Of a DNA stretch of 64,000 nucleotides, positions 27,978-37,465 are shown piece by piece. Position numbers and translations under genes: made by a program. The notes below the pieces were generated by a model, which searched no databases, was not told the origin of the DNA, and was given only the letters and a program-made list of their open reading frames with translations. The DNA is taken from NCBI RefSeq assembly GCF_009380135.2, contig NZ_WHUT02000014.1, forward strand, positions 1 through 64,000, written 5' to 3'. The stretch comes from Fertoeibacter niger. Lineage in GTDB: Bacteria; Pseudomonadota; Alphaproteobacteria; Rhodobacterales; Rhodobacteraceae. Positions within the stretch are counted from its first letter, which is position 1. The number at the start of each line of letters is the position of its first letter.

Positions 27978-28096
27978 GAGGGCTCCTTTGCCGGGCTTTG
28001 TGCGCAGGATAGCGCAAGGCAGTCGCCGACCGCCAGCCTTGGAATGGTCGCGTGATCGCCGAGGGAAACCGCCTTCCAGCGTTTCCGCATCGCGCT

Positions 28097-29110
28097 TCAG
28101 CGTTTCATCATCGCTAGCCGGATCAGCGCGCGTTCCATCACCGCCATCGCGGGCGCGCGCGAGGATGACCGCAGCGTAAGGTCGGTCTCCACCAGCAGGG
28201 CCAGCGCCTGTTCCAGCCGCAGCATGCCCCAGCCCTGCGCCTGCCGCTGCATCCGGTCGCGGCGCGGGCCGAAGATGCGGGCGCGGGCGATGCCTGCGGA
28301 TATGCCGCCGGGGTCTGACGCTGCCACATGCAGCGAACGAAAGTGGCGCATGGCCCCGATGCACAGGGTCACGGGGTTCACGCCCTGCCCCTCCAGCCGC
28401 CGCAGCAGGGGGGCGATCTGCGGGGTTGCGCCTTCGGCGGCGGCATGCAGCACATCTTCCACCTCGGCCTCGATCGAGGCGGGGGAGAGGGCGGCAACAT
28501 CTGCGGGTGTCAGCGGGGTGGCGTCGCCCCATTTGTAGAGCGCGATCTTGTCTAGCGTCTGGCGGAAATCGCCGGGGTCAAGGTCGCGCGCCAGTGCCGT
28601 CAGATCGGCCATCGCGGCGGGGGCGATCTGGGTAAGGCCCGCCCTGGCCAGCGCCTGTTCGATGTCCTCGCGCGTAGGAGGGTCGTCGTAAAGGCCTGCG
28701 CAAAAGGCGTTGGGGTGTTTTTCGAACAGTGTTTTCAGCGCGGATTTGCCGGTCAGGTTGCCCGCCGTCACCACAAGCTGCGCATCGCCTAACCGCCAGT
28801 CCAGCAGCGCCGCCGTGACCGCCGGGGTGATGCCTTCGGTCGCATCCTCCAGAAACACCACGCGGGGGCCGGGAAAGAAGCCGCGGGCGCGCAGCGCATC
28901 GGGCAGGGCGGCGGGGTCTTTGCGCAGGTCTGACCCTTGCAGGCGGGTCACGCGCATCTCCGTCTCGCCATCCGGGCCGATCAGTGCCGCTATCACCTCT
29001 TGCCGCTTCAGCGCCACGCGCATCGTATCGGCCCCGAAGATCAGAAGACCGGCACGCGCGGGATCGGGTTTGGCGAAATAGCGGCTGGCCTCGACCCCTT
29101 TCAGGATCAT
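28097..29110 (-). CDS. holA: DNA polymerase III delta subunit
   Basis: This clamp-loader subunit opens the beta sliding clamp. It has 337 residues from the ATG at 29110, which overlaps the lptE stop by 4 bases. The expected pattern is present: an early LIFGADTMRVALKRQEVIA segment, the central KSALKTLFEKHPNAFCAGLYDD region, and a C-terminal helical collar with the LCIGAMRHFRSL motif. The order leuS-lptE-holA is widely conserved in proteobacteria and supports the call. Confidence 0.93.
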   Translation of the reverse strand: MILKGVEASRYFAKPDPARAGLLIFGADTMRVALKRQEVIAALIGPDGETEMRVTRLQGSDLRKDPAALPDALRARGFFPGPRVVFLEDATEGITPAVTAALLDWRLGDAQLVVTAGNLTGKSALKTLFEKHPNAFCAGLYDDPPTREDIEQALARAGLTQIAPAAMADLTALARDLDPGDFRQTLDKIALYKWGDATPLTPADVAALSPASIEAEVEDVLHAAAEGATPQIAPLLRRLEGQGVNPVTLCIGAMRHFRSLHVAASDPGGISAGIARARIFGPRRDRMQRQAQGWGMLRLEQALALLVETDLTLRSSSRAPAMAVMERALIRLAMMKR

Positions 29111-29595
29111 GGCGTGGCCCAGGCCGAGGATGAGGCGATCAGGTTGGTCACGATCTGGTCGGCCAGAATGCGCATCAGGCGGAAGGCGGCGTCCTCCTCG
29201 GCGGCAAGCCCGGCCACGGTGGAACCGGTGGCGGAATAGGAGGTGAAGTTCTGCACCTTTCCCCCGGTCACGCGCCGCCCGCTGCCGATCTCGGTCAGGC
29301 CCCAATCCACCGATCCGGTCAGGTTGTAGCGGGTGATGGCGTTTTCGGTCGTGATGCCCACGCCGATGGGGGCGGTGGTGATGGTATACCCCAGCGCATA
29401 GCGCGGGCCATCGGGGCGGCCTATGCGTTCTTCCAGCCGTTCGACCAGATCGAAGGCGTTCTTGTCGGTGGGGTTATCCACCCTGACCGCGCCCTGCAAT
29501 TCCGCCGCCGGCCCGCCCGGCGCATAGGCAGGGGTGAATCCACAGCCCGCCAAGGCGGCCAGCATCAGGAAGCTGCGGCGGTTACACGACGACAT
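29107..29595 (-). CDS. lptE: LPS-assembly lipoprotein LptE
   Basis: It has 162 residues. The signal ends in lipobox LAGC (cysteine near residue 18), so it is lipidated and predicted to sit in the outer membrane, plugging LptD during LPS insertion. The sequence is divergent, as is usual for LptE. The assignment relies on the lipobox, length, the GCGFTPAY start typical of alphaproteobacterial LptE, and the position between leuS and holA. The start overlaps leuS by 14 bases and the end overlaps holA by 4. Confidence 0.88.
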   Translation of the reverse strand: MSSCNRRSFLMLAALAGCGFTPAYAPGGPAAELQGAVRVDNPTDKNAFDLVERLEERIGRPDGPRYALGYTITTAPIGVGITTENAITRYNLTGSVDWGLTEIGSGRRVTGGKVQNFTSYSATGSTVAGLAAEEDAAFRLMRILADQIVTNLIASSSAWATP

Positions 29596-32125
29596 TGACG
29601 ATGCGGCCCGGCACGACGATCAGCTTTTTGACCGGCTGACCGGCAAGGAATTTCACCACATCCTCGTTGGCCAGCGCGATCTTTTCAACCTCGGAATTGG
29701 GCATGTCTTTTGGCACGCTGATTTCCGCCCGGCGCTTGCCGTTGATCTGGATCGGCAGGGTGATGTTGCCATCCTCCAGCAGGGCCGGGTCGGGTTTGGG
29801 CCAGGGGGCCTGCGCCACAAGGCCGGTGCCACCCAGCATGGCCCAGATTTCCTCGGCCAGATGCGGGACCATGGGTTGCAGCAGCTGCGCCATGGTCTGC
29901 ATGGCAGCGCGTTTGGCCTGCGCGCCTGCGGCGGATTTCGACAGGCTGTTGGTGAAGGTGTAAAGTGCGGCCACGGATTTGTTGAAGGCAAAACCCTCGA
30001 TCCCCGCCGTGACATCGGCAATGGCGCGGGCGGTGGTGCGGGCCAGTTCGGCGTCGTCGGCATGGGCGGGCGTGTCGCTGCGGCTGACCTCATCGGCAAT
30101 GCGCCAGACGCGGGCCAGGAATTTCGACGCGGCCTCGGCACCCGATGCCGTCCATTCCACATCCCGCTCGGGGGGGCTGTCGGACATCACGAACCAGCGC
30201 GCGGTATCGGCACCAAACGCGGCGATGATGCTCATCGGGTCGACGACGTTCTTCTTGGATTTCGACATCTTGGCCGAGGGGATGATTTCCACCGCCGTGC
30301 CATCCGCCAGCCGTCCATCCGTCACATCCTCGGGCAGGTGATAGACGGGCCGCCCCGCCGCATCGCGGGTCTGGTAAATCTCATGCGTCACCATGCCTTG
30401 GGTGAACAGCGCGTTGAAGGGTTCGATCGCGCTGGCGGGCAGGTGGCCGGTGGCATGCATCGCGCGGGCGAAAAAGCGGGAATAAAGCAGGTGCAGGATC
30501 GCATGCTCCACCCCGCCGATGTATTGATCGACGTTCATCCAGTAGGCGGCGTCTTCGGCATCGGTGGGCGTCAATGCGTGGGGCGCGGTGAAGCGGGCGT
30601 AATACCAGCTTGAATCGACGAACGTATCCATCGTGTCGGTCTCGCGCCGCGCCGCCGCACCGCATTGCGGGCAGGTGGTGTTGCGCCAAGTGGGGTGCCG
30701 GTCCAGCGGGTTGCCGGGCACGTCGAAGGTCACGTCATCGGGCAGGCGGATCGGCAGGTTTGCCTTTTTCTCGGCCACCACGCCGCAACCCTCGCAATGC
30801 ACCACCGGAATCGGGCAGCCCCAATAGCGTTGCCGCGACACGCCCCAGTCGCGCAGGCGGTATTTGACCTGCCCCTTGCCCAGCCCCCGCGCCTCCATCC
30901 AGTCGATGGACGCCTCGATGGCGTCATAGGCGGTGGACAGGGTCAGGCCGGTGAAATGGCTGTCATAGGCCACCGTCACATCCTTTGCGGGCACCAGCGC
31001 CTCGCGGTCGATCTGGTTCACCTCGCCGGGCATGTGGAAGGCGTTGACCACGGGCAGGCCGTATTTCCTGGCGAAATCAAGGTCGCGCTGGTCATGGCCG
31101 GGGCAGCAGTAGATGGCGCCGGTGCCGTATTCCATCAGCACGAAGTTGCCGATCCAGATCGCCAGCGTCTGCTCGGGATAGATCGGGTGGCGCACGGTCA
31201 ACCCGGTGTCCAGCCCCAGCTTTTCCGCCGTCTCGATGGCGGCCTCGCTGGTGCCGCCCTTGCGGCAGTCCTCGCAGAAGGTGGCGACCGCGGGGTCTGA
31301 TGCGGCCAGCGCCTGTGCGATGGGATGCTCTGGCGCGATGGCCATGAAGGTGGCGGCGCGCAACGTGTCGGGGCGCGTGGAATAGCAGGTCAGCGCCGAC
31401 TGCCCCGCAAACGGAGCGGTCAGCGGAAAGTCCACCTCGATCCCGCGGCTTTTGCCGATCCAGTTGGCCTGCATCAGCCGGACCTTTTCGGGCCAGTTGT
31501 GCAAGCCATCGAGCGCCGTCAGCAACTCGTCGGAATAGTCCGAGATCTTGAAGAACCACTGTGTCAGCTCGCGCCGTTCCACCGCCGCGTTCGACCGCCA
31601 GCCCCGCCCGTCGATCACCTGTTCATTGGCCAGCACGGTCATGTCGACCGGATCCCAGTTCACGACGGCGTTCTTGCGGTAGACCAAACCCTTTTCCATC
31701 ATGTCGATGAACATGGCTTGCTGCTGGCCGTAATACTCGGGGTCGCAGGTGGCAAACTCGCGGGACCAGTCAATCGACAGGCCCAGCGGCTTCATCTGCC
31801 CGCGCATGTCGGCGATGTTGGAATAGGTCCAGTCCTTCGGATGCCCGCCCCGTTCCATCGCAGCATTCTCGGCCGGCATGCCGAACGCGTCCCAGCCCAT
31901 CGGGTGCAGCACCGAATGGCCCTGCGCGGCCTTGGTGCGCGCCACCACATCGCCCATTGTATAGTTGCGCACATGGCCCATGTGGATGCGCCCTGACGGA
32001 TAGGGGAACATCTCCAGCACATAATATTTCGGCCTGGCCGGGTCACGTCGCGCGGTGAACACACCCGCCGCGTCCCAGGCGGCTTGCCATTTGGCTTCGG
32101 TAACGGCGGGGTCATAGCGCGTCAT
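29582..32125 (-). CDS. leuS: Leucyl-tRNA synthetase
   Basis: It has 847 residues from the ATG at 32125 ([14 protein letters not shown]). The class I HIGH motif appears as HMGH at residues 48-51 in [15 protein letters not shown]. The CP1 editing domain spans about residues 220-410. The KMSKS loop, AKMSKSKKN, is near residue 618. The tRNA-binding C-terminal domain is complete. It is the first gene of leuS-lptE-holA. Confidence 0.97.
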   Translation of the reverse strand: MTRYDPAVTEAKWQAAWDAAGVFTARRDPARPKYYVLEMFPYPSGRIHMGHVRNYTMGDVVARTKAAQGHSVLHPMGWDAFGMPAENAAMERGGHPKDWTYSNIADMRGQMKPLGLSIDWSREFATCDPEYYGQQQAMFIDMMEKGLVYRKNAVVNWDPVDMTVLANEQVIDGRGWRSNAAVERRELTQWFFKISDYSDELLTALDGLHNWPEKVRLMQANWIGKSRGIEVDFPLTAPFAGQSALTCYSTRPDTLRAATFMAIAPEHPIAQALAASDPAVATFCEDCRKGGTSEAAIETAEKLGLDTGLTVRHPIYPEQTLAIWIGNFVLMEYGTGAIYCCPGHDQRDLDFARKYGLPVVNAFHMPGEVNQIDREALVPAKDVTVAYDSHFTGLTLSTAYDAIEASIDWMEARGLGKGQVKYRLRDWGVSRQRYWGCPIPVVHCEGCGVVAEKKANLPIRLPDDVTFDVPGNPLDRHPTWRNTTCPQCGAAARRETDTMDTFVDSSWYYARFTAPHALTPTDAEDAAYWMNVDQYIGGVEHAILHLLYSRFFARAMHATGHLPASAIEPFNALFTQGMVTHEIYQTRDAAGRPVYHLPEDVTDGRLADGTAVEIIPSAKMSKSKKNVVDPMSIIAAFGADTARWFVMSDSPPERDVEWTASGAEAASKFLARVWRIADEVSRSDTPAHADDAELARTTARAIADVTAGIEGFAFNKSVAALYTFTNSLSKSAAGAQAKRAAMQTMAQLLQPMVPHLAEEIWAMLGGTGLVAQAPWPKPDPALLEDGNITLPIQINGKRRAEISVPKDMPNSEVEKIALANEDVVKFLAGQPVKKLIVVPGRIVNVVV

Positions 32126-32204
32126 GGGATATTCCTGAAAACGGGGTCCGGCGCGCAATTAACCCGACCGAACCGGCAAGGTCCAGTGCAACGGAATTCT
32201 TCCC

Positions 32205-32230
32205 GCATTTTCTGTCTCTAAATATCCCGG
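32205..32230 (+). repeat. Dispersed intergenic repeat, copy 1
   Basis: GCATTTTCTGTCT, two variable bases and AAATATCCC form an element that recurs at 44018 and, inverted, at 62818. This copy lies in the interval upstream of leuS and ends in CCCGGGGG. Confidence 0.6.
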
Positions 32231-32247
32231 GGGATGATGAGCGATCA

Positions 32248-32299
32248 GAAATCGTCCGGTGGACGATTTCCGCTAAGAACGCCCGGCCCGTGGCCGGGC
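32248..32299. repeat. Pair of perfect hairpins downstream of the DUF3576 gene
   Basis: GAAATCGTCC/GGACGATTTC with a 3-base loop (32248-32270) is followed 10 bases later by GCCCGGCC/GGCCGGGC, also with a 3-base loop (32281-32299). They lie 35-85 bases beyond the DUF3576 stop. The second could act as a terminator for the minus strand, but neither has a T run. Confidence 0.5.
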
Positions 32300-32333
32300 T
32301 GGGGGGCTGGCCCTCCGGCTGTTGCAGCGGATG

Positions 32334-32885
32334 TCAGAGCCGCGAGTCCTGCACCCGCAACTGCCGCGCGCGGGTCAGGATGGCATCTTCCACCGCCCGC
32401 GCCGTATCGGCCGACACCGCCCCGCCGCCGCGCGATTGCAGCGCCACTTTCAGCGAGCGCGCATCCAGCGCCGGATCCTGCACATAGACCGTGGCGCGGT
32501 AGGCGCGGCCACCGCCGGGGGGCACACCATAGCCTGTCACGATCACGCCGGTGAACGGATCCACCGATTCGACGGGCAGGAAGTTCAGCACATCCAGCGC
32601 GGCGTTCCAGATATACTTGTTCACCTCGACCGTCGTGTTGGGGTCGTCGCGGTTGCCGAACAGATCCCAGATCGTCGATGTCGGTTCGTCATCATCGTTG
32701 CGCGCCAGCAGTTCACGCTGGCGGTCGGCGGCCGCGCGGCTGTCAAGCTGCGCTTCCGACGGGATACCGGCATTGTTGCGGCGGAACAGACCCGAGTCGC
32801 CGCTGGCAATGCCACCGCCGCAGGCCGAGAGCGAAATCACCAGGCCACCGGCAAGGGCAGCGCGCGCGAGGCGGTTCAAGGTCAT
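32334..32885 (-). CDS. DUF3576 lipoprotein
   Basis: It has 183 residues from the ATG at 32885. The lipobox LSAC puts the lipidated cysteine near residue 22 (ISLSACGGG). An Asp/Arg-rich linker follows. The conserved core has SVDPFTGVIVTGYGVPPGGGRAYRATVYV, matching DUF3576. It is predicted to be anchored in the envelope facing the periplasm. No enzyme motif is visible and the function is unknown. It is divergent from the porin gene. Confidence 0.85.
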   Translation of the reverse strand: MTLNRLARAALAGGLVISLSACGGGIASGDSGLFRRNNAGIPSEAQLDSRAAADRQRELLARNDDDEPTSTIWDLFGNRDDPNTTVEVNKYIWNAALDVLNFLPVESVDPFTGVIVTGYGVPPGGGRAYRATVYVQDPALDARSLKVALQSRGGGAVSADTARAVEDAILTRARQLRVQDSRL

Positions 32886-33133
32886 GCAGTCCCCCGTTAC
32901 ACGTCTTTGCTGTCTAGCCGAGCGGTCGGGGCCGGACAAGGCTTTTCCCCGGCAGGCGCGCGGGGCAGAGGTGCGGCAGGACTGTGGCAAAGCTGCACCA
33001 TCGCCGCCCCTATTCCCCGCGGCCCCGGACGAGCCGATTGCAAATGCGGCGTCAAGGATGGAAACAAAGGCATACCCAATTCGGATTCCCCTGAGTTGGG
33101 CAGCACCTTCTAGAAATCAACGAGGGAAAAACT

Positions 33134-33985
33134 ATGAAAAAGATTCTTCTTGCGACTTCGGCTCTGGTGGCCTTCGCTGGTGCCGCCGCCGCCGAAGTTA
33201 CCGTTTCGGGCAGCGCCCGTATGGGTCTGGTTTATGACGGCAACGACACCGAGTTCTCCTCGCGTATCCGCGTTGTCTTCAAAATGGCTGGCGAAACCGA
33301 TGGCGGTCTGGCTTTCGGCGCTTCGGTTCGCGCTGACCAGGCTGGCGTTGCCAACTCGGGCGGCACCGCCATGTCGGCTGGCACCGTGTTCATCTCGGGC
33401 GCGTTCGGCAAACTGACCTTCGGCGACAACGACTCGGCTGCCAACGTTCTGGTTGGCCACGTTTCGGGCGTTGGCTTCACCGGTCTGGGCGACTACAACG
33501 AGCTCGGCTACCTGGGCAACACCGACACTTCGGCTCTGTACGAATACTCGACCGGCGCTCTGTCGTTCGCTCTGTCGGCTGGCCAGACCACCGCTACCGT
33601 CGTTACCCCCACGGGCGTGATCGATGAACAAGCTGTCGCTGTGGCTGCGAAATACTCGACCGACACCTTCTCGGTGGCTCTGGGTTACGAACAGTTCGGC
33701 GATGACGAGCAGGTGACTCTGGGTGGTTCGGCAACCTTCTCGGGCGCCACTGTGAAAGCCGTTGTGGCTGACCGCGACTCTTGGGCTGACACCCACTACG
33801 CCCTGTCGGTGGACTATGCGATCGACGCGACCACCATCACCGCGTTCTACACCGACCAAGGCCCGATCGACACCTACGGCATCGGCGCTGCTTACGACCT
33901 GGGCGGCGGCGCTTCGGTTCTGGGCGGTATCGTTGACGACGGCTTCGACACCATCGCCGAAGTTGGTCTGACCTTCTCGTTCTGA
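33134..33985 (+). CDS. Outer-membrane porin
   Basis: It has 283 residues with a 20-residue signal peptide (MKKILLATSALVAFAGAAAA). Alternating beta strands follow, ending in the C-terminal phenylalanine (LTFSF) recognised by the Bam complex. This is the pattern of the Rhodobacter-type general porin; the size is slightly short for a 16-strand barrel. Codon use differs from all neighbours, favouring GCT, GGT, GTT and TCG, which is the signature of very high expression. The ribosome site is CGAGGGAAAA, and a strong terminator follows. Which small solutes pass is not predictable. Confidence 0.9.
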   Translation: MKKILLATSALVAFAGAAAAEVTVSGSARMGLVYDGNDTEFSSRIRVVFKMAGETDGGLAFGASVRADQAGVANSGGTAMSAGTVFISGAFGKLTFGDNDSAANVLVGHVSGVGFTGLGDYNELGYLGNTDTSALYEYSTGALSFALSAGQTTATVVTPTGVIDEQAVAVAAKYSTDTFSVALGYEQFGDDEQVTLGGSATFSGATVKAVVADRDSWADTHYALSVDYAIDATTITAFYTDQGPIDTYGIGAAYDLGGGASVLGGIVDDGFDTIAEVGLTFSF

Positions 33986-34006
33986 TTTTCGGATCAGACA
34001 GATCGG

Positions 34007-34039
34007 AAAGAGCGGGCCTTGGCCCGCTCTTTTCTTTTG
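34007..34039 (+). terminator. Porin terminator
   Basis: The perfect 12-bp stem AAAGAGCGGGCC/GGCCCGCTCTTT has a two-base loop and is followed by TCTTTT, 22 bases after the porin stop. Confidence 0.92.
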
Positions 34040-34098
34040 GCCCTTCCGCTTTGCGCGCGTCTGTGGCCATTTGCGCCAACTGATCAAGGGAGGTGCCG

Positions 34099-34755
34099 AT
34101 GCCGCTGGATGACATCGTGAAACGGGTGGCCGCTGCCGCCCTTGCCGCCGGGCGCGCGCCGGATGCCGTGCAACTGATCGCCGTATCCAAGGTGCAACCG
34201 CTGGAGCGTGTGGTGGATGTGCTGCGCGCCGGGCACCGCATCTATGGCGAGAATTATGTGCAGGAGGCGGCTGGCAAATGGCCCGACCTGCGCGCCGAAT
34301 TCGGCCCGCTGGCCGTGCATATGATCGGCCCGTTGCAGACCAACAAGGCAAAGCTGGCGCTGGATCTGTTCGATGCCATCCACACGGTTGACCGCCCGTC
34401 GCTGGCCGAAAAGCTGGCCCGGCTGGCGCAGGACCGTGGCCATTGCCCGCCGCTGTTCGTGCAGGTCAACACCGGGGCCGAACCGCAGAAGGCGGGGGTC
34501 TTGCCCGACGCCGCCGATGCCTTCATCGCCGCCGCCCGCGCGATGGATCTGCCGCTGGCCGGGCTGATGTGCATCCCGCCCGAGGGCGAGGATTCCGCCC
34601 CGCATTTCGCCGCCCTTGCGGCCAAGGCCGCGCGCAACGGCCTGACCGGCCTGTCGATGGGCATGAGCGGCGATTTCGAATCCGCCATCGCGCATGGCGC
34701 CACCCATGTGCGGGTGGGCAGCGCCATTTTCGGCGCGCGGGCTTATCCCGCCTGA
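34099..34755 (+). CDS. YggS family PLP homeostasis protein
   Basis: It has 218 residues from the ATG at 34099 behind a strong GGGAGGT. The PLP lysine lies in LIAVSKVQP near residue 33, followed by YGENYVQEA and HMIGPLQTNK. The end SMGMSGDFESAIAHGATHVRVGSAIFGAR is the family signature. PLPBP/YggS binds PLP in an alanine-racemase-like fold without a known reaction and influences vitamin B6 and amino-acid balance. It overlaps the convergent alpha-glucosidase gene by 13 bases. Confidence 0.94.
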   Translation: MPLDDIVKRVAAAALAAGRAPDAVQLIAVSKVQPLERVVDVLRAGHRIYGENYVQEAAGKWPDLRAEFGPLAVHMIGPLQTNKAKLALDLFDAIHTVDRPSLAEKLARLAQDRGHCPPLFVQVNTGAEPQKAGVLPDAADAFIAAARAMDLPLAGLMCIPPEGEDSAPHFAALAAKAARNGLTGLSMGMSGDFESAIAHGATHVRVGSAIFGARAYPA

Positions 34756-36332
34756 ACGGTGCCCTCGACAAAGGCAAACCCGTTCGCCCCCAGCCGCAGC
34801 ACGCCATCCTTTAGCAGCGCCGCCTGATGCGGGCCGGTCAATGCGCCTGTCATGGCCAGTTCCTGCGGCAGCGCCGACAGGTTGAACACACAGGTCAGTG
34901 CCGCGCCGCGCCGGAAGGCCAGCAGCGGTTCGGCCACATCGGCAAAGCTGGTGCGCCCCTCGCGCAGCGCCGGGGTGGCGCGGCGGAAGGCCAGCAGCGC
35001 GCGATAGGTTTCCAGCACCGATCCCGCCACGCCATCCTGCGCCGCCACATGCCGCGCCAGTTGCGGGGCCTTCACCGGCAGCCATGGCGTGCCGGTGGTG
35101 AACCCGCCGTGGTCGGTCGCATCCCAGACCATCGGCGTGCGGCACCCGTCGCGGCCCTTGTAATCAGGCCAGAATTTGAAGCCCGGCGGGTCGGTGAGTT
35201 CGTGATACGCGATATCCGTTTCGGTCTGGCCCAGTTCCTCGCCCTGATAAAGGCAGATCGAGCCTTCGAAGCTCAGCAGCAGCGCCGCCGCCAGCCGCGC
35301 CACATCATCTTGCGCGCCATGGTCGGCCCAGCGGGTGACATGGCGGATCACATCATGGTTGGAAAAGGCCCAGCAGGGCCAGCCATCGGGCGCCCCAGTG
35401 AAAAACCCCTCGATCCGGCTGCGGAAATGGTCGGGGGTGAATTGCGGACCCAGCATTTCAAAGCTGTAGGCCATGTGCAGGCGCTTTGGCCCACTGGTGT
35501 ATTCGGCCATCACCTGCACGGCGCGGCGGCCTTCGCCCACCTCGCCCACCATGGCGCGGCCATCATATTCATCCAGCAGGGCGCGGATTCGTTCCAGAAA
35601 GGCGATGTTTTCGGGCTGGGTCTTGGAATAGAGATGGTCCTGCATGTCATACGGGTTGACGGCGGGCCGGGTTTCCTCGCGCTGTTCAGGCGGGTTTGAC
35701 CGCAGTTTCCGGTCGTGGAAATAGTAGTTCACCGTATCCAGCCGGAACCCATCCACCCCCCGGTCCAGCCAGAAACGCATCGTGTCCAGCAGCCAATCCT
35801 GCACATCGGCGTTGTGAAAGTTGAAATCGGGCTGCGAGGGCAGGAAATTGTGCAGGTAATACTGCCGCCTGCGCGAATCCCATTCCCAGGCCGATCCGCC
35901 GAATACCGATACCCAGTTGTTTGGCGGGGTGCCGTCGGGGTTGGGGTCGGCCCAGACATACCAGTCGGCCTTGGAATTGGTCCGGTCGGCCCGGCTTTCC
36001 TTGAAAAACGGGTGTTCGGCCGACGAATGGCTGAGCACCTGGTCGATGATCACCTTCAGCCCCAGGTCATGCGCCCGGGCCACCATCGCGTCAAAATCGG
36101 CCAGCGTTCCAAACAGCGGGTCGATGTCGGTGTAATGCGACACGTCATAGCCCATGTCGGCCATGGGCGAGGTAAAGATGGGCGACAGCCAGACCGCATC
36201 TACCCCCAGCGCCGCGATATACGGCAGGCGCGCGGTGATGCCCGGAATATCGCCGATACCGTCGCCGTCCGTATCCTGAAACGACCGGGGATAGACCTGA
36301 TAGGTTACTGATCCGCGCCACCATTCCGTCAT
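34743..36332 (-). CDS. Alpha-glucosidase, glycoside hydrolase family 13
   Basis: It has 529 residues from the ATG at 36332 (MTEWWRGSVTYQVYPRSF). It has a (beta/alpha)8 barrel with the GH13 catalytic residues: nucleophile D199 in GFRLDTVNYYF, acid/base E264 in MVGEVGE, and transition-state D327 in FSNHDVIRH. The DTDGDGIGDIPGI loop and the overall length match the oligo-1,6-/alpha-1,4-glucosidase (GH13_23-like) group. No signal peptide is present, so it acts in the cytoplasm on short oligosaccharides imported from outside. No transporter or LacI regulator is adjacent, unlike typical agl clusters. Exact linkage preference is unknown. Confidence 0.9.
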   Translation of the reverse strand: MTEWWRGSVTYQVYPRSFQDTDGDGIGDIPGITARLPYIAALGVDAVWLSPIFTSPMADMGYDVSHYTDIDPLFGTLADFDAMVARAHDLGLKVIIDQVLSHSSAEHPFFKESRADRTNSKADWYVWADPNPDGTPPNNWVSVFGGSAWEWDSRRRQYYLHNFLPSQPDFNFHNADVQDWLLDTMRFWLDRGVDGFRLDTVNYYFHDRKLRSNPPEQREETRPAVNPYDMQDHLYSKTQPENIAFLERIRALLDEYDGRAMVGEVGEGRRAVQVMAEYTSGPKRLHMAYSFEMLGPQFTPDHFRSRIEGFFTGAPDGWPCWAFSNHDVIRHVTRWADHGAQDDVARLAAALLLSFEGSICLYQGEELGQTETDIAYHELTDPPGFKFWPDYKGRDGCRTPMVWDATDHGGFTTGTPWLPVKAPQLARHVAAQDGVAGSVLETYRALLAFRRATPALREGRTSFADVAEPLLAFRRGAALTCVFNLSALPQELAMTGALTGPHQAALLKDGVLRLGANGFAFVEGTVQAG

Positions 36333-36413
36333 CTGCCGCCCCTGCCTTGCCTGTGCCGCAGGCCAGCATAAAGACGGGGCCACACGATGCAACCAAAGCC
36401 TTTTGGAAAGCGG

Positions 36414-37037
36414 TCAGCCTGTCACGCCGTAGCGCGCCAGAAACATCTCCACAGCGCCGGTGGCGATGCGCTGCCGGTCGGCCTCGGTCACGGGGCCACC
36501 CACGCCAAAGATCACGCGGGCAAAGAGGTCGGCCTTGCACAATTCGGCAAACTGGTCGGCGGCCAGTTGCAGATCGTCGATCACAAGTTCGCCCCGCGCA
36601 ACCGCATCGCGCAGGTAATCCACCACATGCGCGCGGGCCAGCGCCGGGCCGCTTTCATAGAATTCGCGGCCAAGGTCAGGAAAACGGTCACTTTCCGCCA
36701 CGCAGATGCGAAACACCCGCATCCCGAAATCCGACAGCACAAAGGCGATCATCCGGGTGGCCGCGATCATCAGCACCTCGCGCGGGCGCAGGGAACAGGT
36801 GATCAGCTCGGCCGCCTCGGACGCCTGGCGGAAGCACTCGCATTTCGCCACTTCCATGAACAGCAGGCGCTTGTCGGGGAAATAGCTGTAAAGCGTGGCC
36901 TTGGAAACGCCCGCCTCGCGCGCGATGTCATCGACGCTGGCACCTTCGAACCCGTCGCGCATGAAGACATGGCGGGCACCGTCAAGCACTTGGTCGTATT
37001 TGCGACCTTTGCGGATCGGTTGTGCGGCTGCGCCCAT
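36414..37037 (-). CDS. TetR family transcriptional regulator
   Basis: It has 207 residues from the ATG at 37037, which has AAGGGG 6 bases upstream; the ATG at 37043 would leave no spacing. The helix-turn-helix SVDDIAREAGVSKATLYSYFPDKRLLF is at about residues 33-59. The C-terminal ligand domain matches the AefR-like/TetR_C_7 pattern (MRVFRICVAESDRFPDL). Two palindromes of TetR-operator type lie upstream of the next gene at 37341 and 37374, so autoregulation together with the small secreted protein gene is likely. The ligand is unknown. Confidence 0.9.
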   Translation of the reverse strand: MGAAAQPIRKGRKYDQVLDGARHVFMRDGFEGASVDDIAREAGVSKATLYSYFPDKRLLFMEVAKCECFRQASEAAELITCSLRPREVLMIAATRMIAFVLSDFGMRVFRICVAESDRFPDLGREFYESGPALARAHVVDYLRDAVARGELVIDDLQLAADQFAELCKADLFARVIFGVGGPVTEADRQRIATGAVEMFLARYGVTG

Positions 37038-37131
37038 GTTCATCCCCTTTTCAGGAGTATAGACCTGCCGTCCAACAATCGGCAACCCTGACGGGCCGGG
37101 ATGGTCCTGGGGGCACCCCGGCCCGGACCGG

Positions 37132-37308
37132 TCACTCGCTGATCGCGCAGGTGGGGGCGGCTGTCGCCGCTGCGCCACAGCCGCGGGTCACGGTGGGCGT
37201 TTCGTCCTGCGGCCAGGTCAGATGCGGCAGATCGGTTGCAACGCTGCCCGCGGCGGCAGGGCCACCCAGCAAAAGCAGCGCGGTAAGAGCAGAGGCGAGC
37301 AAGGTCAT
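37132..37308 (-). CDS. Small secreted protein, 58 residues
   Basis: Read directly from the minus strand, this is ATG at 37308 to TGA at 37132. AAGGA lies 7-8 bases before the ATG. The first 20 residues are a signal peptide (MTLLASALTALLLLGGPAAA). The mature part of about 38 residues has two cysteines, near positions 44 and 54, and a Thr/Ala-rich end. It lies 94 bases upstream of the TetR gene on the same strand. It is directly downstream of the two TetR-type palindromes, so it is probably the first gene of that operon. The function is unknown. Confidence 0.65.
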   Translation of the reverse strand: MTLLASALTALLLLGGPAAAGSVATDLPHLTWPQDETPTVTRGCGAAATAAPTCAISE

Positions 37309-37340
37309 GATCGGTTCCTTTTTCGAGAGTGAGTCGAATA

Positions 37341-37356
37341 TGAACCGTTCGGTTCA
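37341..37356. promoter_or_regulatory. TetR-type operator 1
   Basis: TGAACCGTTCGGTTCA has perfect 7-base arms around TT. It lies 33 bases upstream of the small secreted protein start, in front of the TetR transcription unit. Confidence 0.65.
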
Positions 37357-37373
37357 GTTTGTCGAGAGATAAA

Positions 37374-37389
37374 TGAACTAGTCAGTTCA
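37374..37389. promoter_or_regulatory. TetR-type operator 2
   Basis: TGAACTAGTCAGTTCA has 6-base perfect arms and the same TGAAC/GTTCA ends as operator 1. The centres of the two sites are 33 bases apart, about three helical turns. Confidence 0.6.
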
Positions 37390-37437
37390 GTTCATTTGCG
37401 GCTTGCCGGCTTGCCTTGCTGCCATGACCGGCATAAC

Positions 37438-37452
37438 TTAGAATAATTCTAA
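37438..37452. promoter_or_regulatory. Irr-type iron control element in front of mbfA
   Basis: TTAGAATAATTCTAA is a perfect 15-base palindrome that matches the alphaproteobacterial iron control element TTTAGAA-N3-TTCTAAA except for its outermost bases. It ends 13 bases before the mbfA ATG. Irr represses mbfA in other alphaproteobacteria, and the same is inferred here. Confidence 0.8.
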
Positions 37453-37465
37453 TGCAGGGGTTGCA

